The position numbers and the translations under genes are program-made. Below, piece by piece: positions 43,662 to 53,369 of a stretch of DNA of 64,000 nt (its first letter is position 1; each line of letters starts with the position of its first letter). The notes beneath the pieces were generated by a model. The model did no database searches and had not been told where the DNA came from. It saw nothing but the letters and a program-made list of their open reading frames with translations. Origin of the DNA: Lachnospiraceae bacterium (GTDB lineage: Bacteria > Bacillota > Clostridia > Lachnospirales > Lachnospiraceae); assembly GCA_017536965.1 (NCBI GenBank), contig JAFWCK010000031.1, forward strand, positions 21,896 to 85,895. The letters run 5' to 3'.

Positions 43662-45884
43662 TTGGAAAACACGGAAGATATATTTGAAGAGAAAACAGAA
43701 GAAATAATCGAGGAAGAGCGCGAAGAAGCGGCCGCAGAAGAGAGCGAAAAAGAGAAGCAGGAAGAGGCCGCAGAAGAGAGCGAAAAAGAGAAGCAGGAAG
43801 AGGCCGCAGATGAGTCCGAAGCAGGGAAGAAGCAGGGCTTTTTCCGAAAGGTTTGGACCGGGATCAAAAAAGGCTATTCTTACTTTAATATTTTTTTCAG
43901 CACCAAGAGCAATCTGTATACTGGACTGATCGTCGTGCTGCTGCCGATCGCGCTGACGCTGGCAGTGGAGATGATCTCGCGCGCTTCTTTCCTGGAAGGA
44001 TTCCGGTTCTTGTTCCAGCACCCGGTCGCCTTTTTGGTAAATGTGCTGATCATTGCGTGCACAGTCCTGATCGCCCTGTTGTTTAAGCGGCGTGTCTTTG
44101 TCTACCTGATCGTTTCTGCGTTCTGGATCGTGATGGGCTGCATCAACCGGAGTCTGCTGAACCGGCGGGTGACCCCGTTTACCGCAACGGACATCTTTAT
44201 GGTAAAGACCGGCATGCGGATCGCAGACAAATATATCTCACCGGCGTCCATCGTCGTGATGTGTGTGGTTGCTGTTCTTGGTGTGGCGTTTCTTGTGTTT
44301 GTTTTTCTGAAAGGGCCAAAGATCAAAGAGGAGATCCGCCGGGTCAGGAATGCCGTTGTGATCGCCGCAACCGTTGCGGTGACGCTGATCGTCTTAAGTA
44401 TCGCGTTGGATACCAATCAGATCGCACGTACATTTAATAATCTGCCGAATGCTTATAAAGCATACGGCTTTACGTACTGTTTTTTAAATTCTGTTTTTGA
44501 TAACGGCGTCCATCGTCCGAGCAATTATTCGGACCAGGAAATCGTCGGCCTGATCGATGATACTAAGAATAAAGAAATACAGCTGGATGAGCCAATGGAA
44601 AAAATGCCGAACATCGTCATGATTCAGCTGGAATCTTTCTTTGATATCACGCGAATGGACAACTTTTCTTTCTCCCGCGATCCGATCCCTTATTTCAGGG
44701 AGTTGATGGAAACTTCCAACAGCGGATATCTGGAAGTGCCTTCCATTGGCGCCGGCACCGCCAATACCGAGTTTGAAGTCTTAACGGGTATGAATCTGGC
44801 AGACTTCGGATCCGGCGAGATCCCATATAAAGGGGTACTGCTGAAAGAGACCTGTGAGAGTATCGCTTACGATCTGGAATCGAGCGGATACACTTCACAT
44901 GCGATTCATAATAATGACGCGACCTTTTATCAGAGACACACGGTCTATCCGAATCTGGGATTTGATACGTTTACCTCTATGGAATACATGCAGTTGACCA
45001 GGGGCGATTACACCAAAGGCTGGTGGGTCCGCGACCGCGTGCTGACAGAGCATATTGCCAACTGCCTGGATTACACGGAAGACGGAAAGGATTTCGTCTT
45101 CACGGTTTCCGTGGAAGGACACGGCAGCTATCCGAATTATAATGTCCCGGATATGAATTCCATCCGCGTGACGGATACTCAGACCGGTGAGCCGGCATAC
45201 TCCGCGCAGTTTTATACAAATCTGATCAACGACATGGATAATTTCCTGCGTGATCTGGTACAGATGCTCACTGAGCGGGGAGAGGATACGATCCTTATCC
45301 TTTACGGCGATCATCTGCCGAGCCTGAATCTGGAGCAGGAGCATATGACGGATGGGACACTGATGCAGACCAACTATGTGGTCTGGAACAATATGGGACT
45401 GGACCTGGATTACGGCGATATCGAAGCTTATCAGCTGATGCCGCATCTTCTGGGGTCCCTTGGCATCCGGACCGGAGTTATCAACAGCTATCATCAGACC
45501 CATATGAAAGATGAAGAGGCAGACTATCTGCGCGGCCTGCAGAATCTGGAATACGATCTCCTTTATGGAGGAAAGGCGGCCTTTGGCGGCGTGAATCCAT
45601 ATAAAACAAAAGACATCAAGTTCGGGGTTAAGGATATTGAGATTACAAATGTCTATACCGATGTGATCCAGGATGAGACATATCTTTATGTCCGGGGTGA
45701 AAACGTTACCGGCTGGAGTATGATCAATGTGAACGGAGAATATTACCGGACGGAGTTTCTGGATTTCCACCGGGTACGGTGCAAGTATGAGCCGCTGCCG
45801 CAGGACGAGGTCTTCCTGGCTCAGGTTGGGGATGATAAATATCAGCTTTCCCGCTCCGAATCTTATATTTATGAAGGAAATTAA
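43662..45884 (+). CDS. LtaS-family sulfatase-fold phosphoglycerol transferase with acidic N-terminal tail
   Basis: 740 residues. Residues 1-55 are an acidic Glu/Ala tail with EESEKEKQEEAA twice in a row, followed by GKKQGFFRKVW. Five membrane segments follow (about 75-255), then an extracellular sulfatase-like domain: metal site near IVMIQLESFFD, nucleophile Thr in GTANTEFEVLTG, and YGDHLPSL. Such enzymes move glycerol phosphate from phosphatidylglycerol to lipoteichoic acid or related polymers. The TTG at 43662 is the only start between the upstream in-frame stop and the tail, with a weak ribosome site. The next gene follows 3 bp later. Confidence 0.88.
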   Translation: MENTEDIFEEKTEEIIEEEREEAAAEESEKEKQEEAAEESEKEKQEEAADESEAGKKQGFFRKVWTGIKKGYSYFNIFFSTKSNLYTGLIVVLLPIALTLAVEMISRASFLEGFRFLFQHPVAFLVNVLIIACTVLIALLFKRRVFVYLIVSAFWIVMGCINRSLLNRRVTPFTATDIFMVKTGMRIADKYISPASIVVMCVVAVLGVAFLVFVFLKGPKIKEEIRRVRNAVVIAATVAVTLIVLSIALDTNQIARTFNNLPNAYKAYGFTYCFLNSVFDNGVHRPSNYSDQEIVGLIDDTKNKEIQLDEPMEKMPNIVMIQLESFFDITRMDNFSFSRDPIPYFRELMETSNSGYLEVPSIGAGTANTEFEVLTGMNLADFGSGEIPYKGVLLKETCESIAYDLESSGYTSHAIHNNDATFYQRHTVYPNLGFDTFTSMEYMQLTRGDYTKGWWVRDRVLTEHIANCLDYTEDGKDFVFTVSVEGHGSYPNYNVPDMNSIRVTDTQTGEPAYSAQFYTNLINDMDNFLRDLVQMLTERGEDTILILYGDHLPSLNLEQEHMTDGTLMQTNYVVWNNMGLDLDYGDIEAYQLMPHLLGSLGIRTGVINSYHQTHMKDEEADYLRGLQNLEYDLLYGGKAAFGGVNPYKTKDIKFGVKDIEITNVYTDVIQDETYLYVRGENVTGWSMINVNGEYYRTEFLDFHRVRCKYEPLPQDEVFLAQVGDDKYQLSRSESYIYEGN

Positions 45885-45887
45885 TGG

Positions 45888-46769
45888 ATGAAACCGTGGG
45901 TCGTGATCGTTGCCATAGTGCTGATCCTGGCTGTGATCTTAACGATCAGAGCCTTCTATGAGTATGCGTCACTGGTCCGGACGGATTATGAGGTCGAGAC
46001 TGAAAAGTTTCCGGCAGGGAAAAGGCTAAGGCTTCTGGTACTCAGCGATCTGCATGACCGCGTCTATGGTCCGGAGAATGAAAAACTGCTGGATCTGATG
46101 AAGTCCTGCGAGCCGGACGCGATCCTTTTGACCGGGGACATCCTGACGGCATCCCGCAAAAAGGATCCGAATCAGGTATTTGCCTTCCTTGCAAAGAGCA
46201 GCAAGATTGCACCGGTGTACTATGCACCGGGCAATCACGAACGGAAGATCAAAGAAAAGAAAGAAACATTCGGCATCTTATACGATGTATTCCGCCGGAC
46301 CTTAAAGCAGAATCAGATCTGCTATCTGGAAAATGAAAAAACGGACCTGGATGAGAATGTCTGTCTGTATGGACTGGATCTGGATCTGAAGTATTTTCCG
46401 AAACTGCCTTACAAAAACAAAAAGCCGATCTACACTGCCGAGGAGATGGAAGAAGACCTTGGTAAAATGGATCCGTCCCGCTATAATATCATTCTGGCGC
46501 ATTCACCGCGCTATTTTAACGCTTATGCATCATCTGGCGCAGACCTGGTCCTTTCCGGGCATTATCACGGCGGTGCCGTGCGGATCCCTAAGCTGGGCGG
46601 CGTGATCTCCCCACAGTTTGTCTTCTTCCCGGAATATGACAAAGGGGTATATAAAAAGGAAAATACGGAAATGATCGTATCTTCCGGTTGCGGATCGCAC
46701 AAAGTTCATTTAAGATTATTCAATAAACCGGAGGTTATGGTAGTAGATATACATGGACATCTCATTTAA
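45888..46769 (+). CDS. Membrane-anchored metallophosphoesterase (YkuE type)
   Basis: 293 residues: membrane segment at about 4-23, then a calcineurin-like phosphoesterase with all metal motifs in order: SDLHDRVYG, LTGDIL, APGNHE, ILAHSP and SGHYHGG. Related YkuE enzymes are extracellular or membrane-bound and act on phospholipid or wall-related substrates. Its place right after the LtaS-like gene suggests a role at the envelope. It overlaps scpA by 17 bp. Confidence 0.88.
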   Translation: MKPWVVIVAIVLILAVILTIRAFYEYASLVRTDYEVETEKFPAGKRLRLLVLSDLHDRVYGPENEKLLDLMKSCEPDAILLTGDILTASRKKDPNQVFAFLAKSSKIAPVYYAPGNHERKIKEKKETFGILYDVFRRTLKQNQICYLENEKTDLDENVCLYGLDLDLKYFPKLPYKNKKPIYTAEEMEEDLGKMDPSRYNIILAHSPRYFNAYASSGADLVLSGHYHGGAVRIPKLGGVISPQFVFFPEYDKGVYKKENTEMIVSSGCGSHKVHLRLFNKPEVMVVDIHGHLI

Positions 46770-47541
46770 AGTGCAGGCGTTTGAAGGACCGTTAGACCTT
46801 CTCCTGCATCTGATCGAAAAAAACCAAGTAGATATTTATGATATACCGATCGCAATGATCACGGACCAGTATCTGGCGTATCTTTCCGAAATGGAAAAAC
46901 ATGACGCGGATATTACCAGTGACTTTCTTGTGATGGCAGCAACGCTGCTGGATATTAAGGCGCGGATGCTTCTGCCAAAGGATACGGACGAAGAGGGCAA
47001 CGAAGAAGACCCGCGTGCAGAACTGGTTGAAAAACTGATCGAGTATAAGACCTATAAATTTATGTCCCTGGAGCTGAAGGACAAAGCCATTACGGCATCG
47101 AAAGCGATGTACAAAGGTTCAACGGTCCCGGAGGAAGTGGCTAAATATGAGCCGCCTGTCGATCTGGACAAGTTTCTGGGGGATCTGACACTTGCCCGTC
47201 TGAAAGCTGTCTTTGACGATGTCTTAAAGCGCAGCAGTGAAAAGGTGAACGAGGCAGCTATGCGCTACGGGCGGATCCAGAGAGAAGAGATCAGCATTCC
47301 GGACAAGATTGTGCAGCTGCGTGCATACTGCAGCGATCATAAGGAATTCAGTTTCCGTTCCCTGATCGAATCACAGGTGACTCGGATAAACATTATTGCT
47401 ACCTTCCTGGCCTTGTTGGAGCTGATGAAGACCGGCGAGATCTGGGCAGAGCAGGAAGGAAATGATTCGGATATTATTCTGCATACAGGAAGAGCGGAGG
47501 AAGTAGAAATTGGAAACGAAGAAAATGAAAGCAGTCATTGA
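46753..47541 (+). CDS. scpA: Segregation and condensation protein A
   Basis: 262 residues, kleisin of the SMC complex. The N-terminal FEGPLDLLLHLIEKNQVDIYD is the strong ScpA signature; the middle is acidic and the C-terminus a winged helix. ScpA bridges the SMC heads and binds ScpB, helping chromosomes to compact and separate. It overlaps scpB by 32 bp, as is common for this pair. Confidence 0.96.
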   Translation: MDISFKVQAFEGPLDLLLHLIEKNQVDIYDIPIAMITDQYLAYLSEMEKHDADITSDFLVMAATLLDIKARMLLPKDTDEEGNEEDPRAELVEKLIEYKTYKFMSLELKDKAITASKAMYKGSTVPEEVAKYEPPVDLDKFLGDLTLARLKAVFDDVLKRSSEKVNEAAMRYGRIQREEISIPDKIVQLRAYCSDHKEFSFRSLIESQVTRINIIATFLALLELMKTGEIWAEQEGNDSDIILHTGRAEEVEIGNEENESSH

Positions 47542-48208
47542 GGCGATCCTGTTCACCCTGGGTGATTCTGTGGAGATTTCGCGTCTTTGTCAGGCTTTAG
47601 ATACAGATAAGAAGACCATCAAAGCACTGGTGGAGGAACTGAAGGAAGAGTATGCGGCAAGAGAGAGCGGGATCAAGATCATTGAGATTGAAGATTCCTA
47701 TCAGATGTGTACATGCGAAGATGCGTATGAATCTTTGATCAAGATCGTTTCCATTCCGAAGTCCTACCGTCTGACGGATATTCAGCTGGAGACGCTTTCC
47801 ATCATTGCGTATAAACAGCCTATCACAAAGATCGAAGTGGAAAAGATCCGCGGCGTGACAAGCGACCGTGTGATCAACCGCCTGATCGATGTCGGCCTGG
47901 TCGAAGAAAAGGGCCGGCTCAATACACCGGGACGCCCGATCATTCTGGGCACAACCGAAGAGTTTCTGCGCCGCTTTGGTCTGTCTAACTACGATGAACT
48001 GCCGAATATTCAGGCAGAACAGGTTGAGACATTCAAGATAGAAGCAGAGGAAGAGCTGGGATTCCATCCGGAAGTAGTACACGACGAGATGGAGGATGTG
48101 GAAGGCCAGATCTCTCTGGACCTGCCGCAGGAACCGAAAGAAGAATTTGAAAAATTTGAAGATGATTCGCCGCATGATCCGGAAGAGATCATTGATGTAG
48201 GAATCTGA
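47510..48208 (+). CDS. scpB: Segregation and condensation protein B
   Basis: 232 residues, two winged-helix domains: AVIEAILFTLGD at the start and LETLSIIAYKQPITKIEVEKI in the second. RPIILGTTEEFLRRFGL is typical. An acidic tail of about 45 residues follows. The TTG at 47510 is chosen since GGAGG lies nine bases upstream; an ATG at 47525 would remove five residues. ScpB dimerises and binds ScpA. Confidence 0.96.
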   Translation: METKKMKAVIEAILFTLGDSVEISRLCQALDTDKKTIKALVEELKEEYAARESGIKIIEIEDSYQMCTCEDAYESLIKIVSIPKSYRLTDIQLETLSIIAYKQPITKIEVEKIRGVTSDRVINRLIDVGLVEEKGRLNTPGRPIILGTTEEFLRRFGLSNYDELPNIQAEQVETFKIEAEEELGFHPEVVHDEMEDVEGQISLDLPQEPKEEFEKFEDDSPHDPEEIIDVGI

Positions 48209-48210
48209 TA

Positions 48211-50058
48211 ATGAAACAGGTAGCAGTGATCGGCGGCGGCGCAGCTGGTATGATGGCCGCCATTACGGCGGCAAAAGAAGGCGCGCAGGTCACGATCTAT
48301 GAAAAAAATGAAAAGCTCGGGAAGAAGCTCTATATCACCGGCAAGGGCAGATGCAATCTGACCAATTTCTGTGAGCCTTCGGACTTTTTTCCGAATGTGG
48401 TGAGCAACCCGAAATTTCTTTACAGCGCAGTCTCGTCTTTTACCAGTAAGGACACCTGCGCTTTTTTTGAAGATGCCGGGCTGAGGCTGAAAGTGGAGCG
48501 GGGCAACCGTGTTTTCCCGCAGTCGGATAAGTCTTCGGATGTGATCAAAACGCTGGAAAAAGAGCTGAAGGCCAATCATGTGAAGGTCTGCCTGCACACA
48601 GAGATCAAAGATATTTCGGAACTGAAGGAAGATGCTGTGATCATTGCAACCGGCGGCATTACTTACCCGTCCACCGGATCGACCGGAGACGGCTACCGTT
48701 TTGCAGAAAGGATCGGACATGATGTAAGAGAGCCTGTTCAGGCATTGGTGCCGCTTCTGGCAAAAGATGATTTTATCGGCAGGCTGGAGGGATTATCTCT
48801 CCGCAATGTCAGTGCCGTGGTCAAAAACGGAAAGAAAAAGTATTACGAAGGTTTTGGCGAAATGCTTTTTACGGACCGGGGCGTCAGCGGACCGCTTGTT
48901 TTATCCGCGTCCAGTTATATCGGACGCAGGCTGGAAGAGGGCGAATGCGTCCTGCATATTGATCTGAAGCCGGCACTTTCAGAAGAAATGCTGGATGCGC
49001 GGATCCTAAGGGATTTTGAAGAGCAGAAGAATAAAGATTTCAGGAACGCTTTGGGGAAACTTCTTCCTGCCAAACTGATACCGGTCATGGTAGAACTATC
49101 CGGCATCGATCCGTTCAAGAAGGTAAACACCATCACCAAAAAAGAACGGGAGCAGCTCAGGGGGCTGATCAAAGATCTGCCAATCCATCTGGAGAGGTGT
49201 GCGGATGTGAACCAGGCCGTGATCACCAGCGGGGGCGTCAGTGTTAAAAAGATAGACCCGAAAACGATGGAATCAAAACTGCAGAAGAATGTATACTTTG
49301 CGGGAGAGGTCCTGGACGTGGACGCTCTGACCGGCGGGTTTAATCTGCAGATCGCTTTTTCAACAGGATACGCAGCGGGGAAAGCTGCAGCGAAAGGAAC
49401 AGATATGAAACAGATAGCAATTGACGGACCTGCAGGCGCAGGCAAGAGTACCGTAGCAAAGATCCTGGCAGAACGGCTGGATTATATGTATGTGGATACA
49501 GGCGCGATGTACCGGACCATCGCATTGGCATGCATCCGGAAGGGCATTGACCTGGCGGATGAAGCTGCCGTCAGCAAGGTCTGCGAAGAGGCTGATATCT
49601 CCATTAAGTACGAGAACGGCGTGCAGGTGATGTATCTGGACGGCGAAAATGTAAGCGAAGCGATCCGGAATGAAGAAGTGAGCAAAGCTGCATCCGACAC
49701 ATCCAAGTTTTTGAAAGTCAGGGAGCGTCTGGTACTGATGCAGCGGGATCTGACCAAGGAATACAACGTGATCATGGACGGCAGAGACATCGGGACCGCT
49801 GTACTTCCGGATGCCACTCTGAAGATCTATCTGACTGCATCCGTGCAGGTGCGTGCGGAACGCCGTTATAAGGAATACAAAGAAAAAGGGATCGCATGTG
49901 AGCTGGAAGAGATCAAGAAAGATATCGAGCAGCGCGATCATAATGATATGACAAGGGAAATCTCACCGCTTCGCAAAGCGGACGATGCGGTAGAAGTGGA
50001 TACATCGGATCTTACGATCGATGAAGTGGTGCAGAAGATCATCGACTTATGGAAGTAA
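48211..50058 (+). CDS. HI0933-like flavoprotein fused to cytidylate kinase
   Basis: 615 residues. Residues 1-398 are a BaiN/HI0933-type FAD protein: FAD loop VIGGGAAGMMAAITAA, GKGRCNLTN, ATGGITYPSTGSTGDG and the C-terminal DVDALTGGFNLQIAFSTGY. Residues 399-615 are a complete cytidylate kinase: IDGPAGAGKSTVAKILA, YVDTGAMYRT, MDGRDIGTAVLPDA. No stop lies between them. An in-frame ATG at 49405, with AAAGGA six bases upstream, could also start a free 217-residue Cmk. The kinase makes CDP and dCDP; the flavoprotein's substrate is not known. It overlaps ispH by 10 bp. Confidence 0.9.
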   Translation: MKQVAVIGGGAAGMMAAITAAKEGAQVTIYEKNEKLGKKLYITGKGRCNLTNFCEPSDFFPNVVSNPKFLYSAVSSFTSKDTCAFFEDAGLRLKVERGNRVFPQSDKSSDVIKTLEKELKANHVKVCLHTEIKDISELKEDAVIIATGGITYPSTGSTGDGYRFAERIGHDVREPVQALVPLLAKDDFIGRLEGLSLRNVSAVVKNGKKKYYEGFGEMLFTDRGVSGPLVLSASSYIGRRLEEGECVLHIDLKPALSEEMLDARILRDFEEQKNKDFRNALGKLLPAKLIPVMVELSGIDPFKKVNTITKKEREQLRGLIKDLPIHLERCADVNQAVITSGGVSVKKIDPKTMESKLQKNVYFAGEVLDVDALTGGFNLQIAFSTGYAAGKAAAKGTDMKQIAIDGPAGAGKSTVAKILAERLDYMYVDTGAMYRTIALACIRKGIDLADEAAVSKVCEEADISIKYENGVQVMYLDGENVSEAIRNEEVSKAASDTSKFLKVRERLVLMQRDLTKEYNVIMDGRDIGTAVLPDATLKIYLTASVQVRAERRYKEYKEKGIACELEEIKKDIEQRDHNDMTREISPLRKADDAVEVDTSDLTIDEVVQKIIDLWK

Positions 50059-50909
50059 TTCTGGCAAAAAGCGCCGGGTTCTGCTTTGGGGTGGAACGGG
50101 CCATCAAACTGGTCTACGAACAGATCGAAAATAATAAGGACGGACGGAAGATCTATACGTTCGGGCCGATCATTCATAATGACATTGTAGTCAAAGACCT
50201 GGAGTCAAAAGGGGTATTTGTTTTTGAAGACGAAGACCACTTTGAGAAGATCGCCGGAAGCATTCTGATCATCCGCTCCCATGGCGTGCCGAAAGCTGTT
50301 TACGAAAAAGCGGAAAAGGAAGGGATCCGGATCGTGGATGCCACCTGTCCGTTTGTGAAAAAGATCCATAATATTGTGGCGGAACACAGCGGAAACGGGG
50401 AAGAGATCGTCATCATCGGAGATAAGGATCATCCGGAAGTGAAGGGCATCGTAGGATGGGCCAAAGGCAAGGTTTCTGTCATCAAAAACGAGCAGGAAGC
50501 GAAGGATTTTAAGCCGTCCGGAGATGCGAAGGTATGCGTTGTCTCGCAAACCACATTTAACCATTTAAACTTTCAATATTTAGTTGAAATATTGGAAGGA
50601 AAAGGTTATGATATCTGTACTATTAATACGATTTGCAATGCGACACAGGCTCGGCAGGAAGAAGCTGGGTCTGTTGCGCACCTTGCTGATAAGATGATCG
50701 TGATCGGAGATCCGAAGAGCTCCAATACACAGAAACTGTTCGGCATATGCAAAGAGTATTGTGTGGATACTTACTATATTCAGACACTTAAGGATTTAGA
50801 CAATGTCGATCTGCAAGATACTAAAATCGTAGGTATTACAGCAGGGGCATCAACCCCAAATAATATTATCCAGGAGGTTTTTCTTTATGTCAGAGGAAAA
50901 AAGCTTTGA
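50049..50909 (+). CDS. ispH: 4-hydroxy-3-methylbut-2-enyl diphosphate reductase IspH
   Basis: 286 residues. The last step of the non-mevalonate isoprenoid pathway, making IPP and DMAPP with an iron-sulfur cluster. The three conserved Cys are in AGFCFGVERA (12), DATCPFVKKI (about 96) and NTICNATQARQEE (about 195); GIVGWA and TAGASTPNNIIQEV are further signatures. It overlaps both neighbours: cmk by 10 bp, rpsA by 23 bp. In many Clostridia IspH and S1 are a single protein; here they are two coupled genes. Confidence 0.96.
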   Translation: MEVILAKSAGFCFGVERAIKLVYEQIENNKDGRKIYTFGPIIHNDIVVKDLESKGVFVFEDEDHFEKIAGSILIIRSHGVPKAVYEKAEKEGIRIVDATCPFVKKIHNIVAEHSGNGEEIVIIGDKDHPEVKGIVGWAKGKVSVIKNEQEAKDFKPSGDAKVCVVSQTTFNHLNFQYLVEILEGKGYDICTINTICNATQARQEEAGSVAHLADKMIVIGDPKSSNTQKLFGICKEYCVDTYYIQTLKDLDNVDLQDTKIVGITAGASTPNNIIQEVFLYVRGKKL

Positions 50910-52290
50910 TCAAATGATTGATGAATCAATCAAAACAATACGTACGGGGGAGATCGTTGACGGCACTGTTATATCCGTGAAACCTGATGAGATCGTTTTG
51001 AACATCGGGTACAAATCTGACGGTATCATCACCAAAGAAGAATTTACCAATGACTCTTCGGTCGATCTTACAACAGTTGTTTCTGTTGGAGATCCACTTC
51101 AGGTAAAGATTCTGAAAGTAAACGACGGTGACGGCCAGGTTGCTCTTTCCTACAAACGTATCAGCGAGGAGAAAGCAAACAAGAGAGTAGAAGAAGCTTT
51201 CGAAAACAAGGAAGTCCTTACCGTCAAGGTTGAGAAGGTCACAACAGGTGGTCTGATCACTACATTTGAAGGCGCTAAGATTTTTGTACCGGCTAGCCTG
51301 GTATCAGATACGTTTGAAAAAGATCTGGACAAATATATCGATCAGGAGATCGAGGTCATGGTTACCGAATTCAATCCGCGTAAGAGACGCATCATCGGCA
51401 ACCGCAGAAAGATCCTGCAGGCAACCAAGAATGAAAGAGCAAAAGAACTGCTCGCATCTCTGCAGGTCAATGACATTGTGGAAGGTGAAGTCAAATCTGT
51501 TACCGGATTCGGTGCATTCATCGATCTGGGCGGCGTAGACGGACTGCTTCATATTTCCGAGATGAGCTGGGGACGTGTGGATTCTCCAAAATCCATCGTT
51601 ACCGTTGGCGAAAAGATCCGTGTCTTCATTAAATCGATCGAAGACAACAAGATCGCATTAAGCTGCAAATTCCCGGATCAGAATCCATGGGTCATTGCAA
51701 AAGAAAAATATAAACCAGGCACCATTGTTACCGGTAAAGTTGCAAGAATGGCAGACTTCGGTGCATTTATTGAACTGGAGCCGGGCATTGACGCACTGTT
51801 GCATGTTTCCCAGATCTCTAAGAAACATGTTAAGAAACCGTCAGACGTTCTGAAAGTCGGACAGGTCCTGGATGCAAAGGTTGTTGACTTCAAAGATGAA
51901 GAGAAGAAGATCAGCCTGAGCAGAAGAGATTTTGAAGATGATCTTGTTCCGGATGAGAAAGAAGTCATCATCGATGACGCTGCAGAGCAGGCTGAGACCT
52001 TAGCAGGTGCACAGGCAGAAGCTGCTGCAGAGGCTGCTGAAGAAGTAAAAGAAAAAGCTGAGGCAGTTGTAGAAAACGTTGAAGAAAAGGCTGCAGAAGT
52101 TTTTGAAGAAGTCAAAGACAAAGCAGAAGATATTGTGGATGATGTAAAGGACAAAGCTGCTGATGTCATCGAAGATGTCAAAGAAAAAGCTGAGGACTTT
52201 GCAGTAGAAGCAGCAGCTAAAGTTGAGACCGTCGCTAACGAAGTCAGCGAGAAGGTTGAAGAAATCATCAACGGAGAAGACGCTCAGTAA
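50887..52290 (+). CDS. rpsA: 30S ribosomal protein S1-like protein with four S1 domains and a long acidic helical tail
   Basis: 467 residues. Four S1 RNA-binding domains: about 16-86, 100-165, 190-258 (TGFGAFIDLGGVDGLLHISE) and 276-345 (ADFGAFIELEPGIDALLHVS). From about 355 to the end it is Glu/Ala/Lys-rich, with a repeating VKDKAxDxxDD pattern that should form a long charged helix. The tail is unusual for S1. The ATG follows GGAGG inside the end of ispH. S1 helps mRNA bind the 30S subunit. Confidence 0.9.
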   Translation: MSEEKSFDQMIDESIKTIRTGEIVDGTVISVKPDEIVLNIGYKSDGIITKEEFTNDSSVDLTTVVSVGDPLQVKILKVNDGDGQVALSYKRISEEKANKRVEEAFENKEVLTVKVEKVTTGGLITTFEGAKIFVPASLVSDTFEKDLDKYIDQEIEVMVTEFNPRKRRIIGNRRKILQATKNERAKELLASLQVNDIVEGEVKSVTGFGAFIDLGGVDGLLHISEMSWGRVDSPKSIVTVGEKIRVFIKSIEDNKIALSCKFPDQNPWVIAKEKYKPGTIVTGKVARMADFGAFIELEPGIDALLHVSQISKKHVKKPSDVLKVGQVLDAKVVDFKDEEKKISLSRRDFEDDLVPDEKEVIIDDAAEQAETLAGAQAEAAAEAAEEVKEKAEAVVENVEEKAAEVFEEVKDKAEDIVDDVKDKAADVIEDVKEKAEDFAVEAAAKVETVANEVSEKVEEIINGEDAQ

Positions 52291-52293
52291 TTC

Positions 52294-52860
52294 ATGAGAG
52301 TAATCGCAGGAAAAGCCAGGAGACTGCCGTTAAAGGCAGTTCCTGGCTTAGATACAAGGCCGACAGTCGACAGGATCAAAGAGACTTTATTTAATATCCT
52401 GAATCCTTATATTCCGGGTTCCGTTTTTCTGGATCTGTTCAGCGGATCGGGCAGCATTGGCATCGAAGCACTGAGCAGGGGGGCCCGGAAATCTGTTTTT
52501 GTAGACAACAGCAGCAAGGCCGTTTCCGTGATCGAAGAAAACCTTGCTTTTACAAAGTTGTCTGATGATGCCCTGGTCATGCGCAAAACGGCGCTTTCTG
52601 CCATCAGCGAACTGGGCATGAAAAAGTATTATTTTGATATTGTCTACATGGATCCGCCTTATCAGGCTAACCTGGAGGAGGAAACCTTAAAGGCATTGGA
52701 AGCGGCCGGTATCATCGATGAAGAAACCTTGATCGTGATTGAGGCAGACAAGCACAATACACTCCCGTTTATCGGAGAAAGCAATTTCTCTGTCATCCGG
52801 GAGAAAGAGTATAAAAACAATAAGCACTATTTTATAAAACTCGGAAAACAGACAGCATGA
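52294..52860 (+). CDS. rsmD: 16S rRNA (guanine-966-N2)-methyltransferase RsmD
   Basis: 188 residues. [12 protein letters not shown] and [16 protein letters not shown] at the start, the SAM loop [18 protein letters not shown], and the catalytic YMDPPYQ are all present. It methylates G966 of 16S rRNA in the assembled 30S subunit. The stop overlaps the coaD start (ATGA), the usual pairing of these two genes. Confidence 0.95.
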   Translation: MRVIAGKARRLPLKAVPGLDTRPTVDRIKETLFNILNPYIPGSVFLDLFSGSGSIGIEALSRGARKSVFVDNSSKAVSVIEENLAFTKLSDDALVMRKTALSAISELGMKKYYFDIVYMDPPYQANLEEETLKALEAAGIIDEETLIVIEADKHNTLPFIGESNFSVIREKEYKNNKHYFIKLGKQTA

Positions 52861-53348
52861 AAAAAAGAGCCGTATACCCAGGCACATTTGATCCGATCAC
52901 ACTCGGACATATTGATATTATCAAACGGGCTTCCAAGCTCGTGGACGAGCTGATCGTAGGCGTATTGAATAACAACAGCAAGACACCGCTGTTCACGCCG
53001 GAAGAAAGGGTCGAAATGATCCGGGAATCTGTAGCAGATATGCCGAACGTCAAAGTAATGGCATTTGACGGCCTGCTGGTAGATTTTGCAAAACAGCACA
53101 AAGCGCTGTTTGTCGTCCGGGGGCTTCGTGCTGTTACTGACTTTGAATATGAATTCCAGATGGCACAGGCAAACCGCATTATAGACAAAGATGTGGACAC
53201 GGTTTTCCTGACTACCTCGAATGCGTATTCCTACATCAGTTCCAGTACGGTCCGTGAACTTGCTTCTTTCGGCGGCGACATCAGCAAATTTGTCACCAAA
53301 AGCGTAGAGAAGAAAGTCAAAGAAAAAATCAAAAAAAGAAATAAGTAA
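52857..53348 (+). CDS. coaD: Phosphopantetheine adenylyltransferase CoaD
   Basis: 163 residues, family length. The fourth step of CoA synthesis. The nucleotidyltransferase motif [14 protein letters not shown] is near the start, and [18 protein letters not shown] near residue 125. Adenylyl transfer to 4'-phosphopantetheine gives dephospho-CoA. Confidence 0.97.
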   Translation: MKKRAVYPGTFDPITLGHIDIIKRASKLVDELIVGVLNNNSKTPLFTPEERVEMIRESVADMPNVKVMAFDGLLVDFAKQHKALFVVRGLRAVTDFEYEFQMAQANRIIDKDVDTVFLTTSNAYSYISSSTVRELASFGGDISKFVTKSVEKKVKEKIKKRNK

Positions 53349-53369
53349 CAGTCGGTTAGGAGAAGTACT

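Noticed and set aside
48211..50058. Assembly error producing a false fusion of flavoprotein and Cmk
   Set aside because: Both domains are complete and in frame without a gap; an error would more likely break one. The fused call is kept, with the internal start noted.
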